The notes under the pieces are model-generated. The model was not told the origin of the DNA. It ran no database searches and saw nothing but the letters and a program-made list of their open reading frames with translations. Position numbers and translations under genes: made by a program. A stretch of DNA of 64,000 nt from Pseudomonas bananamidigenes (lineage in GTDB: Bacteria; Pseudomonadota; Gammaproteobacteria; Pseudomonadales; Pseudomonadaceae). Positions 43,142 through 50,959 of this stretch are shown piece by piece (the stretch's first letter is position 1; each line of letters begins with the position of its first letter). Location: positions 1-64,000 of the forward strand of contig NZ_LRUN01000079.1 in NCBI RefSeq assembly GCF_001679645.1. The letters run 5' to 3'.

Positions 43142-44230
43142 ATGAAATCTGCTTTCAAGACATTGTTTCCGGGCGCTCTGGCCCTGATGCTGCTTCTGCC
43201 TTCCGCTCTTCAGGCAAAAGAAGTCGAAACCCAGACCAAACTGGCAAACGTGGTAGTTCTTGCAACAGGCGGCACCATTGCCGGCGCAGGCGCCAGCGCC
43301 GCCAACAGCGCGACCTATCAGGCCGCCAAGGTTGGTATCGAACAATTGATCGCCGGCATCCCTGAACTGAGCAAACTGGCGAATGTGCGTGGCGAACAAG
43401 TCATGCAGATCGCCTCGGAAAGCATCACCAATGAAAACCTCCTGCAACTGGGTCGCCGTGTATCCGAGCTGGCTGACAGCAAGGACGTCGATGGAATCGT
43501 CATCACCCACGGCACCGACACTCTGGAAGAAACCGCCTACTTTCTGAACCTGGTGGAAAAGACCGACAAACCGATCATCGTTGTCGGTTCCATGCGCCCC
43601 GGCACCGCCATGTCGGCGGACGGCATGCTCAACCTCTACAACGCGGTAGCGGTGGCCGGCAGCAAGGAAGCTCACGGAAAGGGTGTACTGGTGACCATGA
43701 ATGATGAAATCCAGTCTGGCCGCGATGTCAGCAAAATGATCAACATCAAGACCGAAGCATTCAAGAGCCCATGGGGTCCGCTGGGCATGGTGGTCGAAGG
43801 CAAGTCCTATTGGTTCCGCTTGCCAGCCAAGCGCCACACCATGGATTCCGAATTTGACATCAAGAACATCAAGAGCCTTCCTGACGTAGAAATCGCCTAT
43901 TCCTACGGCAATGTTGGCGATACAGCCTACAAAGCCCTGGCCCAGTCCGGCGCCAAAGCCATCATCCACGCCGGTACCGGCAATGGCTCGGTGTCTTCCC
44001 GCGTTGTTCCCGCCCTGCAAGCGCTGCGCAAGGATGGTGTACAGATCATTCGCTCCTCCCACGTCAATGCCGGTGGCTTTGTGCTGCGCAACGCCGAACA
44101 GCCCGACGACAAATATGACTGGGTCGTGGCTCACGATCTGAACCCACAAAAAGCCCGCATCCTGGCGATGGTCGCCCTGACCAAAACCAACGACAGCAAA
44201 GAATTGCAGCGGATGTTCTGGGAGTACTGA
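43142..44230 (+). CDS. ansB: Periplasmic glutaminase-asparaginase
   Basis: A 362-residue type II asparaginase/glutaminase with a signal peptide (MKSAFKTLFPGALALMLLLPSALQA). The two catalytic Thr regions are VVLATGGTIAGAG near residue 40 and VITHGTDTLEETAYFLNLVE near 120, with Lys in the later part (SMRPGTAMSADG). The form is close to the Pseudomonas glutaminase-asparaginase that hydrolyses Gln and Asn to Glu and Asp for uptake. AAAAATAA at the start codon (43135-43142) matches the AAnAANAA motif bound by Hfq/Crc, which suggests catabolite repression. No clear terminator follows. Confidence 0.96.
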   Translation: MKSAFKTLFPGALALMLLLPSALQAKEVETQTKLANVVVLATGGTIAGAGASAANSATYQAAKVGIEQLIAGIPELSKLANVRGEQVMQIASESITNENLLQLGRRVSELADSKDVDGIVITHGTDTLEETAYFLNLVEKTDKPIIVVGSMRPGTAMSADGMLNLYNAVAVAGSKEAHGKGVLVTMNDEIQSGRDVSKMINIKTEAFKSPWGPLGMVVEGKSYWFRLPAKRHTMDSEFDIKNIKSLPDVEIAYSYGNVGDTAYKALAQSGAKAIIHAGTGNGSVSSRVVPALQALRKDGVQIIRSSHVNAGGFVLRNAEQPDDKYDWVVAHDLNPQKARILAMVALTKTNDSKELQRMFWEY

Positions 44231-44419
44231 TTCAGCCTCGCCTAGCCCTGTCTCGACCGGGCACTTGCTTCACCACTCGCCATACAGGCGGGTGGTGCAG
44301 CTTCCTGAACGTAACTCTTGCGCACAAAAATTTCGGATAACCCACATCAAAACCGGAAAACCGCTGTCAGAGGATTTTCTTGAATTTTAAGCAGTTGCGA
44401 AAATGCCTACAGTTAAATA

Positions 44420-44435
44420 CTGTATGCACGTACAG
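44420..44435. promoter_or_regulatory. LexA box upstream of DUF1654-endA
   Basis: CTGTATGCACGTACAG fits the Pseudomonas and E. coli LexA consensus CTG-N10-CAG with TAT/GTA flanks. It overlaps a possible -10 (TACTGT, 44418-44423) that lies 17 bases from TTGCGA (44395-44400), so LexA bound here would block transcription of the two genes downstream. Confidence 0.75.
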
Positions 44436-44453
44436 CTTAATAAGGATAATCTC

Positions 44454-44693
44454 GTGGCCACTTCCTCCGACGCTCCTGATGCCTATGAACGCATGGGCAT
44501 GCGTGTTCAAAAGATCATCAACTCCCCCACCGCACAAAAAGCCAAAGCCGCTCTGCTCTTCCGCCTCCCGGATGAACCGATGGATGCATGGGAGCGCCTG
44601 CTGGAAGAAATCGACGAGAACGACAATGTCACCCTCGCCTATCGCGATGATGGTGGCGTGCAGATTTTCTGGGTTGTACCGAAGGAAGATTGA
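44454..44693 (+). CDS. DUF1654 protein (GTG start)
   Basis: A 79-residue protein of the Pseudomonas DUF1654 family: YERMGMRVQKIINSPTAQKA start, LLEEIDENDNVTLAYRDDGG middle, FWVVPKED end. No function is known for the family. The GTG at 44454 is chosen because AAGGA lies 8 bases upstream and the family begins at (M)ATSS; the ATG at 44403 would place the LexA box inside the coding sequence. It is 4 bases upstream of endA and shares its LexA-boxed promoter, so it likely belongs to the DNA damage response. Confidence 0.88.
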   Translation: MATSSDAPDAYERMGMRVQKIINSPTAQKAKAALLFRLPDEPMDAWERLLEEIDENDNVTLAYRDDGGVQIFWVVPKED

Positions 44694-44697
44694 CTCA

Positions 44698-45387
44698 ATG
44701 TTTGTCCGTTCGCTTGCTGTGTTTTTGCTGTTCATTTCAATTGCTGCCCAGGCCGGCGCACCCCGTACGTTTACCGAAGCCAAAAAGGTCGCCTGGAAGC
44801 TGTACGCCCCACAATCCACCGAGTTCTATTGCGGCTGCAAATACACCGGCAACAAGGTCGACCTGGCAGCTTGCGGTTACGTGCCGCGCAAAAATGCCAA
44901 ACGCGCCTCCCGGATTGAATGGGAACACATCGTCCCGGCCTGGGAGTTTGGCCATCAGCGCCAATGTTGGCAGGAAGGCGGACGCAAGAATTGCACGCGC
45001 TACGATCCGGGCTACCAAAAAGCCGAGGCCGACCTGCACAACCTGGTACCGAGCATTGGCGAGGTCAACGGTGATCGCAGCAACTTCAGCTATGGCTGGC
45101 TACCGGTAGAAAAAGGTCAATATGGTGCATGCCTGACCCAGATCGATTTCAAGGCAAAAAAGGTCATGCCCCGCCCTTCGATTCGCGGCATGATTGCCCG
45201 CACCTATTTCTATATGAGCAAGCAGTATGGCTTGCGCCTGTCGAAGCAGGATCGGCAACTGTATGAAGCGTGGGACAAGACGTACCCGGTTCAGGACTGG
45301 GAACGTCAGCGCAATCAAAGCGTGGCATGTGTGATGGGACGCGGCAACGAGTTCGTCGGACCGGTCAACCTGAAAGCCTGTGGCTGA
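44698..45387 (+). CDS. endA: Exported endonuclease I
   Basis: A 229-residue nuclease with a signal peptide (MFVRSLAVFLLFISIAAQAG). The beta-beta-alpha-metal active site is IEWEHIVPAWEFG near residues 80-92, followed by the second signature ADLHNLVPSIGEVNGDRSNF. Cys pairs (YCGCKY, QCW/NCTRY) suggest disulfides. The enzyme cuts double-stranded DNA non-specifically in the periplasm or outside the cell. The start at 44698 follows GAAGGAAG, which lies at the end of the DUF1654 gene; the frame is open upstream but has no meaning there. It is the second gene of a likely SOS operon, ending at a strong terminator. Confidence 0.95.
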   Translation: MFVRSLAVFLLFISIAAQAGAPRTFTEAKKVAWKLYAPQSTEFYCGCKYTGNKVDLAACGYVPRKNAKRASRIEWEHIVPAWEFGHQRQCWQEGGRKNCTRYDPGYQKAEADLHNLVPSIGEVNGDRSNFSYGWLPVEKGQYGACLTQIDFKAKKVMPRPSIRGMIARTYFYMSKQYGLRLSKQDRQLYEAWDKTYPVQDWERQRNQSVACVMGRGNEFVGPVNLKACG

Positions 45388-45400
45388 AAGCATGCATAAA

Positions 45401-45437
45401 AGAAAAGGCCTCGCGCTCCAAGCTCGAGGCCTTTTTT
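45401..45437. terminator. Bidirectional rho-independent terminator
   Basis: Stem AAGGCCTCG/CGAGGCCTT around GCTCCAAGCT-type loop (45405-45433), with As before and Ts after. It ends endA and the opposite siderophore-interacting protein gene. Confidence 0.93.
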
Positions 45438-45441
45438 CTGG

Positions 45442-46350
45442 TTAGCTGCCGGACTTGTTGTAACGCCAATAGCCCATCAGATTAAGCGATTCGCGAGAAA
45501 TGCCGCGCTCCTTGATCAGGTATCTGCGCAGATTCATGACAGCGGCTGATTCACCCGCGATCCAACCATAAAATCCTTCCGCAGCGCTTTCAGCGATTTC
45601 CCAGAGGATCTCCTGATCAATATCGACATCGGCCAATTCTACCGCTCGATTAACCATCGTTACCTCGACAGGCAGCGCAGCCTTTCGCACAGCGTCTACC
45701 ATCAGCGACCCGGCAGCCGCCGCTCCCGCCTGCTCTCGAATCAACCACTGCACCGACAGACCCGGCCAATCCGGTAACTCGAGTCTGTCCGCCACACTGT
45801 CGACCTCCAGGAATACTTGAGCCTGAGGCGGGTCCGAAAGCACCGACAGCTCATCGAGGATCCCCATCGCGGCCGGCAATGCTGTCGAGTCGGCGACCAG
45901 CAAGAGATGCTTGAGAGATCGCGGAGGTTTCCACTCAAAACCACCCGCCTCGCTCGCCAGGTATCGACGATCAGGCGCCAGGATCTGCATCGGTTCACCC
46001 GGTTGTGCTCGCAAGGCCCATCTGGAAGCAGGGCCGGTTTCGCCATGCAGCACAAAGTCGATATCGACCTCGCCATGATCGGCACGCAAATGGCGGATCG
46101 TGTACGTACGCATGGCTGGGCGTCGGTCTGCCAGCATTGAACGGAAACGGGCGTACCATCCGTCTTCCTGAGAAAGCCTGGCGGGAGAGCCGTCCGCCGC
46201 CGGGAAAAACAGCTTGACTCGCTGATCAGGCGCCCAGGTGGCCATCTCGTTGACGGCCTGACCGGCAAGAGTGATCCGCATGAGATGCGGACTGAGGGGC
46301 TGCTTGCGACGCAACACAACGTCAAACAACTTGTAAGGACTGGAGGCCAT
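45442..46350 (-). CDS. Siderophore-interacting protein (ViuB/SIP-type ferric reductase)
   Basis: A 302-residue FAD/NAD(P)H reductase of the SIP family. The FAD domain (about 1-135) carries MRTYTIRHLRADHGEVDIDF, the flavin-binding motif, followed by GPASRWALRAQPGE. The NAD(P)H part has LLLVADSTALPAAMGILDEL near 165, and the C-terminus GFYGWIAGESAAVMNLRRYL plus GYWRYNKSG is typical. These proteins reduce iron released from siderophores. The start at 46350 is used; an upstream in-frame start is not conserved. No convincing Fur box is visible in the 86-base upstream gap. Confidence 0.93.
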   Translation of the reverse strand: MASSPYKLFDVVLRRKQPLSPHLMRITLAGQAVNEMATWAPDQRVKLFFPAADGSPARLSQEDGWYARFRSMLADRRPAMRTYTIRHLRADHGEVDIDFVLHGETGPASRWALRAQPGEPMQILAPDRRYLASEAGGFEWKPPRSLKHLLLVADSTALPAAMGILDELSVLSDPPQAQVFLEVDSVADRLELPDWPGLSVQWLIREQAGAAAAGSLMVDAVRKAALPVEVTMVNRAVELADVDIDQEILWEIAESAAEGFYGWIAGESAAVMNLRRYLIKERGISRESLNLMGYWRYNKSGS

Positions 46351-46436
46351 GCGGAGCTCCTTCTGAGAATCTTCAGTGATTCCAGTAAAACGAATCACGC
46401 CGGACACCCTTTAGTCAGCTCCGCAAAAAGGCATGT

Positions 46437-46805
46437 TTACTGTGCAGAAGCGCGCTCGATCACCAATGTCTCGATGTTCTGCTTTTTCGCTTTGACAAGC
46501 GCTGCGTTGACATCGGCCTGTTTCGCTTCGGCTTCGGTTCTGGAACTGAATGGCCCCAGCAGAATCCGGGTCTTCCCGTCGGCATCCCTGATGACATTGG
46601 CAACGAACGCATGTTCGATCAACCATCCGCTCAGATCACTGACAGCCTGCGGGGTTTCGCCACGCACCTCCACATCGAACTGAGGTCCGGACACTGTCGC
46701 AGGCGCTGCCACCGCTACCGTTTTCGGCTTTGGCGCATCGACACGCTTGCCCTCACCACACCCTGCCAATGCCAGTGCCGCAACCATCCAGACCAATTTG
46801 CGCAC
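46437..46805 (-). CDS. SPOR-domain lipoprotein
   Basis: A 122-residue lipoprotein. The signal ends in LAGC (MRKLVWMVAALALAGCGEG). A short Pro/Ala/Val linker follows, then a SPOR-like domain at about 42-118 (PQFDVEVRGETPQAVSDLSG; TRILLGPFSSRTEAEAKQAD). SPOR domains bind glycan strands lacking stem peptides at the division site. It is read in the same direction as the SIP gene and divergent from csrA. Confidence 0.85.
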   Translation of the reverse strand: MRKLVWMVAALALAGCGEGKRVDAPKPKTVAVAAPATVSGPQFDVEVRGETPQAVSDLSGWLIEHAFVANVIRDADGKTRILLGPFSSRTEAEAKQADVNAALVKAKKQNIETLVIERASAQ

Positions 46806-47055
46806 AACGCTTCCCTCTGAATTTTCGAAACGGCGATCTTAACATCCACGATTACTTTCAGAGCCCTGCAAAATGGGCACAAAACTACGAGATTGATGAT
46901 CGAAGCACCTGTATAGTTACGCGCTGGGAATTAATGTCGCTTCTGCGCATCAGAAAGAGGCACCCAAACCGTGAGACTTCGCACTAATCTATACGTACCA
47001 CCGACCTCTGCACTGTCTGAATCAGGTGCCCTACAAAGCAATCAAGGAGAAGACC
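46806..47055. other. csrA upstream region
   Basis: A 250-base gap between the divergent SPOR lipoprotein and csrA genes. The csrA start is preceded by AAGGAGA, which is also a GGA-type motif that CsrA/RsmA proteins bind, so autoregulation is plausible. No other site is clear. Confidence 0.4.
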
Positions 47056-47250
47056 ATGCTGATACTCACCCGCAAAGTCGGTGAAAGCATAAACATCGGT
47101 GATGACATTACGATCACCATTCTCGGCGTAAGCGGCCAACAGGTTCGTATCGGCATCAACGCTCCAAAGAATGTTGCCGTACACCGTGAAGAAATTTACC
47201 AACGCATTCAGGCCGGCCTGACCGCTCCGGACAAGCCGCAAACTCCCTGA
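47056..47250 (+). CDS. csrA: Carbon storage regulator CsrA/RsmA
   Basis: A 64-residue RNA-binding regulator with the fixed N-terminus MLILTRKVGESINIGDDITI and the GINAPKNVAVHREEIYQRIQ core that carries the RNA-contact Arg. Pseudomonas usually has two or three such paralogs (RsmA, RsmE, CsrA). Sequence and length fit RsmA. It represses translation by binding GGA in hairpins and is sponged by RsmX/Y/Z RNAs elsewhere in the genome. The start at 47056 is certain from the N-terminus. A 9-bp hairpin follows at 47267-47302. Confidence 0.98.
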   Translation: MLILTRKVGESINIGDDITITILGVSGQQVRIGINAPKNVAVHREEIYQRIQAGLTAPDKPQTP

Positions 47251-47266
47251 GCCCTGTCGCAGTCAG

Positions 47267-47302
47267 TAGCCAGTCCGTTCACCCTCGCGTAATGACTGGC
47301 TA
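47267..47302 (+). terminator. Hairpin downstream of csrA
   Basis: TAGCCAGTC (47267-47275) and GACTGGCTA (47294-47302) are perfect inverted 9-mers with an 18-base loop. There is no T-run, so it is either a weak terminator or an RNA-stabilising structure. Confidence 0.4.
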
Positions 47303-47461
47303 AAGATCCAAGCGCCGTTTTGCCACCCCACCTCACTGGTGACGGCGCAGGCGATAAGTGCTTCCCTCCTACGCCCGTCCCTTTTTCGCTAGCGATACTA
47401 ACCATCATCGCAATGGCTGACTGTCAGACGTTTCTGAACAGAAGCTGGGAATCGTGCCGAC

Positions 47462-47917
47462 CTAGCCGAACGTCACCCCTCGCGCCATTCCGGTAGCCGC
47501 TATCACCATCAGGACAAGCAACAGCGCTTCGGCATGACTGATTCGCGCAAAGACGCTTGCTCGCACGCTATCGATCGATGCGCTACCAGCCCGAGCCATG
47601 CGCCACCGGATCAGCGCAATCATCGGAGCCAGCTCCAAAAGCAGAATCAGCACAAGCAGCGTCATCTTCACGTGAAACAGCGGCTGATGCAGGTAGTAGT
47701 CGGCCCCTTTCTCATATCCGCCAAAAGCACGCACACCACCGGTGATCAGCAACGCCAACGCCGCCATCCCCCACAGATTGTCCGCGAGCAATACCCGCCG
47801 GATCTCGCCAGCCCCGGCAGCCAGCTGTCTGAACGCCGCACCTCGGGTCAACACCGCCCAGAAACCCAAGGCAAATGCCAACAGATGAAGCGCTGCAAGG
47901 AACCAATGTATGAGCAT
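47462..47917 (-). CDS. DUF2214-family membrane protein
   Basis: A 151-residue protein with four hydrophobic helices (about 3-25, 45-68, 80-102, 128-150). MLIHWFLAALHLLAFALGFW and LFHVKMTLLVLILLLELAPM fit the DUF2214 family. Conserved His residues in helices 1 and 3 are reminiscent of CopD-like or heme-handling membrane proteins, but no function is established. The start at 47917 has CAGGAG about nine bases upstream; an upstream in-frame start would add 45 non-membrane residues. Confidence 0.85.
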   Translation of the reverse strand: MLIHWFLAALHLLAFALGFWAVLTRGAAFRQLAAGAGEIRRVLLADNLWGMAALALLITGGVRAFGGYEKGADYYLHQPLFHVKMTLLVLILLLELAPMIALIRWRMARAGSASIDSVRASVFARISHAEALLLVLMVIAATGMARGVTFG

Positions 47918-48330
47918 TGCGAAACTCCTGTCGGGAGTGAGTTTGATCTCGGCCAGACAGTAGTAGTCGAAAATGCATGAAGTTGCTCGATGCGGCCAAA
48001 GGCCGGCAACAACCGCTGTGCGCGATATGAGCGAGGCTAGAGGGGAAGGCAAACTGCGGGCAAAAAAAATCCCAAGCAGCTGATGGAAGCTTGGGATTTA
48101 AAAATGCATAAACCGTGGTGGTGAACGCGGGGCGAATATTACTGATATTCGCAGCGTGTAACAACGCTTTTTTGATAACCATTCGGTTAAAAAAAATCGT
48201 AACCCCTTAAATATCCACACTATTTAAATGGAGGCTGACATTTTTGCGACGAACGGAAGATGATCATCCCGGAACGGAATTGACGCTCCGGGATGGGAGT
48301 TTTGCAAAAGTTTTGCAAATCGCAGAAAGC
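47918..48330. other. Structured intergenic region with orphan terminator
   Basis: About 410 bases between the DUF2214 gene and tRNA-Val. From right to left it holds a 19-base palindrome TTTGCAAAAGTTTTGCAAA (48301-48319), a hairpin CATCCCGGA/TCCGGGATG (48265-48273 and 48288-48296), an A-rich stretch near 48189-48196, a GAATAT/ATATTC dyad near 48135-48150, and a strong terminator (48062-48099). The terminator lies after no known minus-strand gene. Confidence 0.5.
48062..48099 (-). terminator. Orphan rho-independent terminator
   Basis: Stem AAATCCCAAGC/GCTTGGGATTT (48067-48077 and 48089-48099) followed on the minus strand by eight Ts. tRNA-Val already has its own terminator at 48331-48361, so this one implies a separate short minus-strand transcript. 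Confidence 0.85.
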
Positions 48331-48361
48331 AAAAAGGGGTTACCGTTTCCGGTAACCCCTT
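48331..48361 (-). terminator. Rho-independent terminator of tRNA-Val
   Basis: Stem AAGGGGTTACCG/CGGTAACCCCTT (48334-48345 and 48350-48361) followed on the minus strand by five Ts, 29 bases after the tRNA 3' end. Confidence 0.92.
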
Positions 48362-48389
48362 CAGACCGCCCAGCAGAGCGGATTTTGTT

Positions 48390-48466
48390 TGGTAGGCGCG
48401 ATTGGACTCGAACCAACGACCCCCACCATGTCAAGGTGGTGCTCTAACCAACTGAGCTACGTGCCT
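48390..48466 (-). tRNA. tRNA-Val (GAC)
   Basis: A 77-base cloverleaf on the minus strand: acceptor AGGCACG/CGCGCCT, anticodon stem CCACC/GGTGG with loop TTGACAT (anticodon GAC), T-arm GTTGG/CCAAT and encoded CCA. Position 5 (A) faces position 68 (C), an A-C mismatch in the acceptor stem. Confidence 0.95.
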
Positions 48467-48650
48467 GCTGTGAGGCGGCATTCTACGGAATTCCGGAGGG
48501 GTGTCAACACCTTTTTTTCACCTAACCCTATGAATATGCAAAATATTTAATTTCGCCCTCCGCCAGGAAGATTTCCCGGTGGCTGGCGGAGGTTTTTCAA
48601 CTCGGGTAGGATCGCCTCACTCGTAAAATATATTAAACAGAGGCTGCAGG

Positions 48651-49934
48651 ATGGCAAACACCCCTTACCCAGAGTCTTATTACGCTGCGTCGGCCAACGC
48701 CGTACCACCGCGCCCTGCGCTGCAGGATGACGTGGAGACGGATGTCTGTGTGATTGGTGCTGGTTACACGGGACTTTCCTCGGCCCTGTTCCTGCTGGAG
48801 AACGGTTTTCGAGTAACCGTGCTGGAAGCCGCGAAGGTCGGTTTCGGCGCGTCAGGCCGCAACGGCGGGCAAATAGTCAACAGCTACAGCCGCGACATTG
48901 ATGTCATCGAGCGCAGCGTCGGCCCGAAACAGGCTCAACTGCTCGGGCAAATGGCGTTCGAGGGCGGCCGGATCATTCGTGATCGCGTCAGCCAATACAA
49001 CATCCAGTGCGATCTGAAGGACGGCGGCGTATTCGCTGCCCTGTCGGCGAAGCAGATGAGCCATCTGGAATCGCAGAAGCGCTTGTGGGAACGCTTCGGC
49101 CACACTCAACTTGAACTGCTGGATCAGCGCCGCATTCGCGAAGTGGTCGCCTGCGATCAATACGTCGGCGGCATGCTCGACATGAGCGGTGGCCACATCC
49201 ATCCACTCAACCTGGCATTGGGCGAGGCCGCTGCAGTGGAATCCGTCGGCGGCACTATCTATGAGCAGTCGCCCGCAGTACGTATTGAACGCGGCGCCAA
49301 TCCGGTCGTGCATACGCCACAGGGCAAGGTCAGGGCCAAATTCATCATCGTCGCCGGCAACGCCTATCTCGGCAATCTGGTGCCAGAACTGGCAGCCAAG
49401 TCGATGCCGTGCGGCACACAGGTCATTACCACCGAACCACTGGGTGATGAACTGGCGAAATCCCTGCTGCCGCAGGACTACTGTGTAGAAGACTGCAATT
49501 ATCTGCTCGACTACTACCGCCTGACCGCTGACAAACGCCTGATATTCGGTGGCGGCGTGGTTTACGGCGCCCGGGATCCGGCGAATATCGAGGCGATCAT
49601 CCGGCCGAAGATGCTCAAGGCCTTCCCGCAACTCAAGAATGTGAAAATCGATTACGCCTGGACCGGCAATTTCCTGCTGACCCTGTCGCGTCTGCCTCAG
49701 GTCGGGCGCCTGGGCGACAACATCTATTATTCTCAAGGCTGCAGCGGCCACGGGGTGACTTACACCCACCTGGCCGGCAAGGTTTTGGCCGAGGCGCTTC
49801 GCGGACAAGCCGAACGCTTCGATGCGTTTGCCGACCTGCCACACTACCCGTTCCCGGGTGGGCAACTGCTGCGCACGCCGTTTGCCGCACTCGGCGCGTG
49901 GTATTACGGATTGCGTGACAAGCTCGGTTTCTGA
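48651..49934 (+). CDS. pauB: FAD-dependent gamma-glutamylputrescine oxidase-like enzyme
   Basis: A 427-residue DAO-family flavoprotein. The FAD dinucleotide motif is DVCVIGAGYTGLSSALFLLE near residue 32, and FGASGRNGGQIVNSYSRDID follows as the second flavin contact. The C-terminal FAD closure reads IYYSQGCSGHGVTYTHLAGK. It matches Pseudomonas PauB/E. coli PuuB, which oxidise gamma-glutamyl-putrescine in polyamine breakdown. Several PauB paralogs occur per genome, and this one stands alone without pauA, so its precise substrate is open. A terminator follows at 49939-49972. Confidence 0.9.
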   Translation: MANTPYPESYYAASANAVPPRPALQDDVETDVCVIGAGYTGLSSALFLLENGFRVTVLEAAKVGFGASGRNGGQIVNSYSRDIDVIERSVGPKQAQLLGQMAFEGGRIIRDRVSQYNIQCDLKDGGVFAALSAKQMSHLESQKRLWERFGHTQLELLDQRRIREVVACDQYVGGMLDMSGGHIHPLNLALGEAAAVESVGGTIYEQSPAVRIERGANPVVHTPQGKVRAKFIIVAGNAYLGNLVPELAAKSMPCGTQVITTEPLGDELAKSLLPQDYCVEDCNYLLDYYRLTADKRLIFGGGVVYGARDPANIEAIIRPKMLKAFPQLKNVKIDYAWTGNFLLTLSRLPQVGRLGDNIYYSQGCSGHGVTYTHLAGKVLAEALRGQAERFDAFADLPHYPFPGGQLLRTPFAALGAWYYGLRDKLGF

Positions 49935-49938
49935 TGCG

Positions 49939-49972
49939 CAAAAAAAGGGCCGCTGGAAAGCGGCCCTTTTTA
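49939..49972. terminator. Rho-independent terminator after pauB
   Basis: Stem GGGCCGCT/AGCGGCCC (49947-49954 and 49959-49966) with an A-run before and five Ts after. It serves pauB and the opposite XdhC gene. Confidence 0.93.
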
Positions 49973-49985
49973 CATGCTGCACCAA

Positions 49986-50957
49986 TCACAACTGATCTCG
50001 TGCAATCCCGCTACGAATCCGCAAGATATCCGCCAACACTGCCAAGGCAATTTCCGCCGGCGTCTTGCTACCGAGGTTAAGACCGATCGGCGCATGAATC
50101 CGCGCCAACTCGCTCTCCCCCAGCCCGCCAATCCGGCGCAAGCGCTCGAAGCGTTTCTGCGACGTCTGCTGCGAGCCCATCACACCGATGTAGAAAGCTT
50201 CGGTGCGTACAGCCTCCATCATCGCCAGATCGTCGATTCGCGGATCGTGGGTCAATGCCACAACCGCCGTATCACGGTGGCAACCGCCATCGGCAATAAA
50301 CACCGACGGCAACTGCCGACGAATCTCCACACCATCGAGCGTCACGCCGTCGAGCACTTCATCACGCGGATCGCAGAGAATCACTTCGAAGCCGAGACCG
50401 ACCGCGAACTGCGCACAGGCCTGCGCCACGCTGGAGTAGCCGGCCAGCAGCAAACGCTGGGCAGCCCCGATGCGAATCCGTACCCGGTCGATTTCACGCT
50501 CGATTCGCGCCCCCTGCTCACGATCCGCAAACACCGTACGCGCCCCCGTCGCCAGATCGACCTCACGAATCAACCGGCGCTGCCCAAGCAATGCCGATTC
50601 GAGCTCACGCAGATGCGCCTGCACATTGCAGTCAGCGTCAAATTTCTCTACCAGCACATCGAGAATACCGCCGCATGGCAGACTGACCCGCGAGCGCGGA
50701 TCATCGCCTTCGCCATAGCGCACCACATTGATCGCATCGAGAAACGCACCTTCGGCGACGCGTTCGAGAAAATCTTCCTCGACGCAGCCACCGGACAGCG
50801 ACCCGATCCACTGCCCGCCTTCGTTCACCGCCAGCAGCGAACCCGGCGCGCGAGGCGCCGAGCCGTAGGTCGTCAGTACGGTGCAGAGCCAGATGCGCTG
50901 CCCCGCTGCCGACCACTCCAGCGCCCGCCGCACAACTTGCAGATCGAGATGCTGCAT
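49986..50957 (-). CDS. XdhC-family molybdenum cofactor maturation protein
   Basis: A 323-residue protein of the XdhC/CoxI family. The N-terminal domain (about 1-110) has APRAPGSLLAVNEGGQWIGS and GSLSGGCVEEDFLERVAEGA with the conserved Cys. A Rossmann domain (about 165-310) has RLLLAGYSSVAQACAQFAVG and VALTHDPRIDDLAMMEAV. XdhC proteins bind molybdenum cofactor, help add its terminal sulfur and load it into the hydroxylase. It follows the cytochrome gene by 2 bases and is the last gene of the molybdenum hydroxylase operon. Confidence 0.94.
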   Translation of the reverse strand: MQHLDLQVVRRALEWSAAGQRIWLCTVLTTYGSAPRAPGSLLAVNEGGQWIGSLSGGCVEEDFLERVAEGAFLDAINVVRYGEGDDPRSRVSLPCGGILDVLVEKFDADCNVQAHLRELESALLGQRRLIREVDLATGARTVFADREQGARIEREIDRVRIRIGAAQRLLLAGYSSVAQACAQFAVGLGFEVILCDPRDEVLDGVTLDGVEIRRQLPSVFIADGGCHRDTAVVALTHDPRIDDLAMMEAVRTEAFYIGVMGSQQTSQKRFERLRRIGGLGESELARIHAPIGLNLGSKTPAEIALAVLADILRIRSGIARDQL

Positions 50958-50959
50958 GA

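Noticed and set aside
44380..44697. Upstream extension of endA over the DUF1654 gene
   Set aside because: The signal peptide and GAAGGAAG set the start at 44698; the extension is out-of-frame translation of DUF1654.
46367..46382. GAATC-N6-GATTC upstream of the siderophore-interacting protein as a Fur box
   Set aside because: It does not fit the GATAAT hexamer pattern of Fur and is too short.
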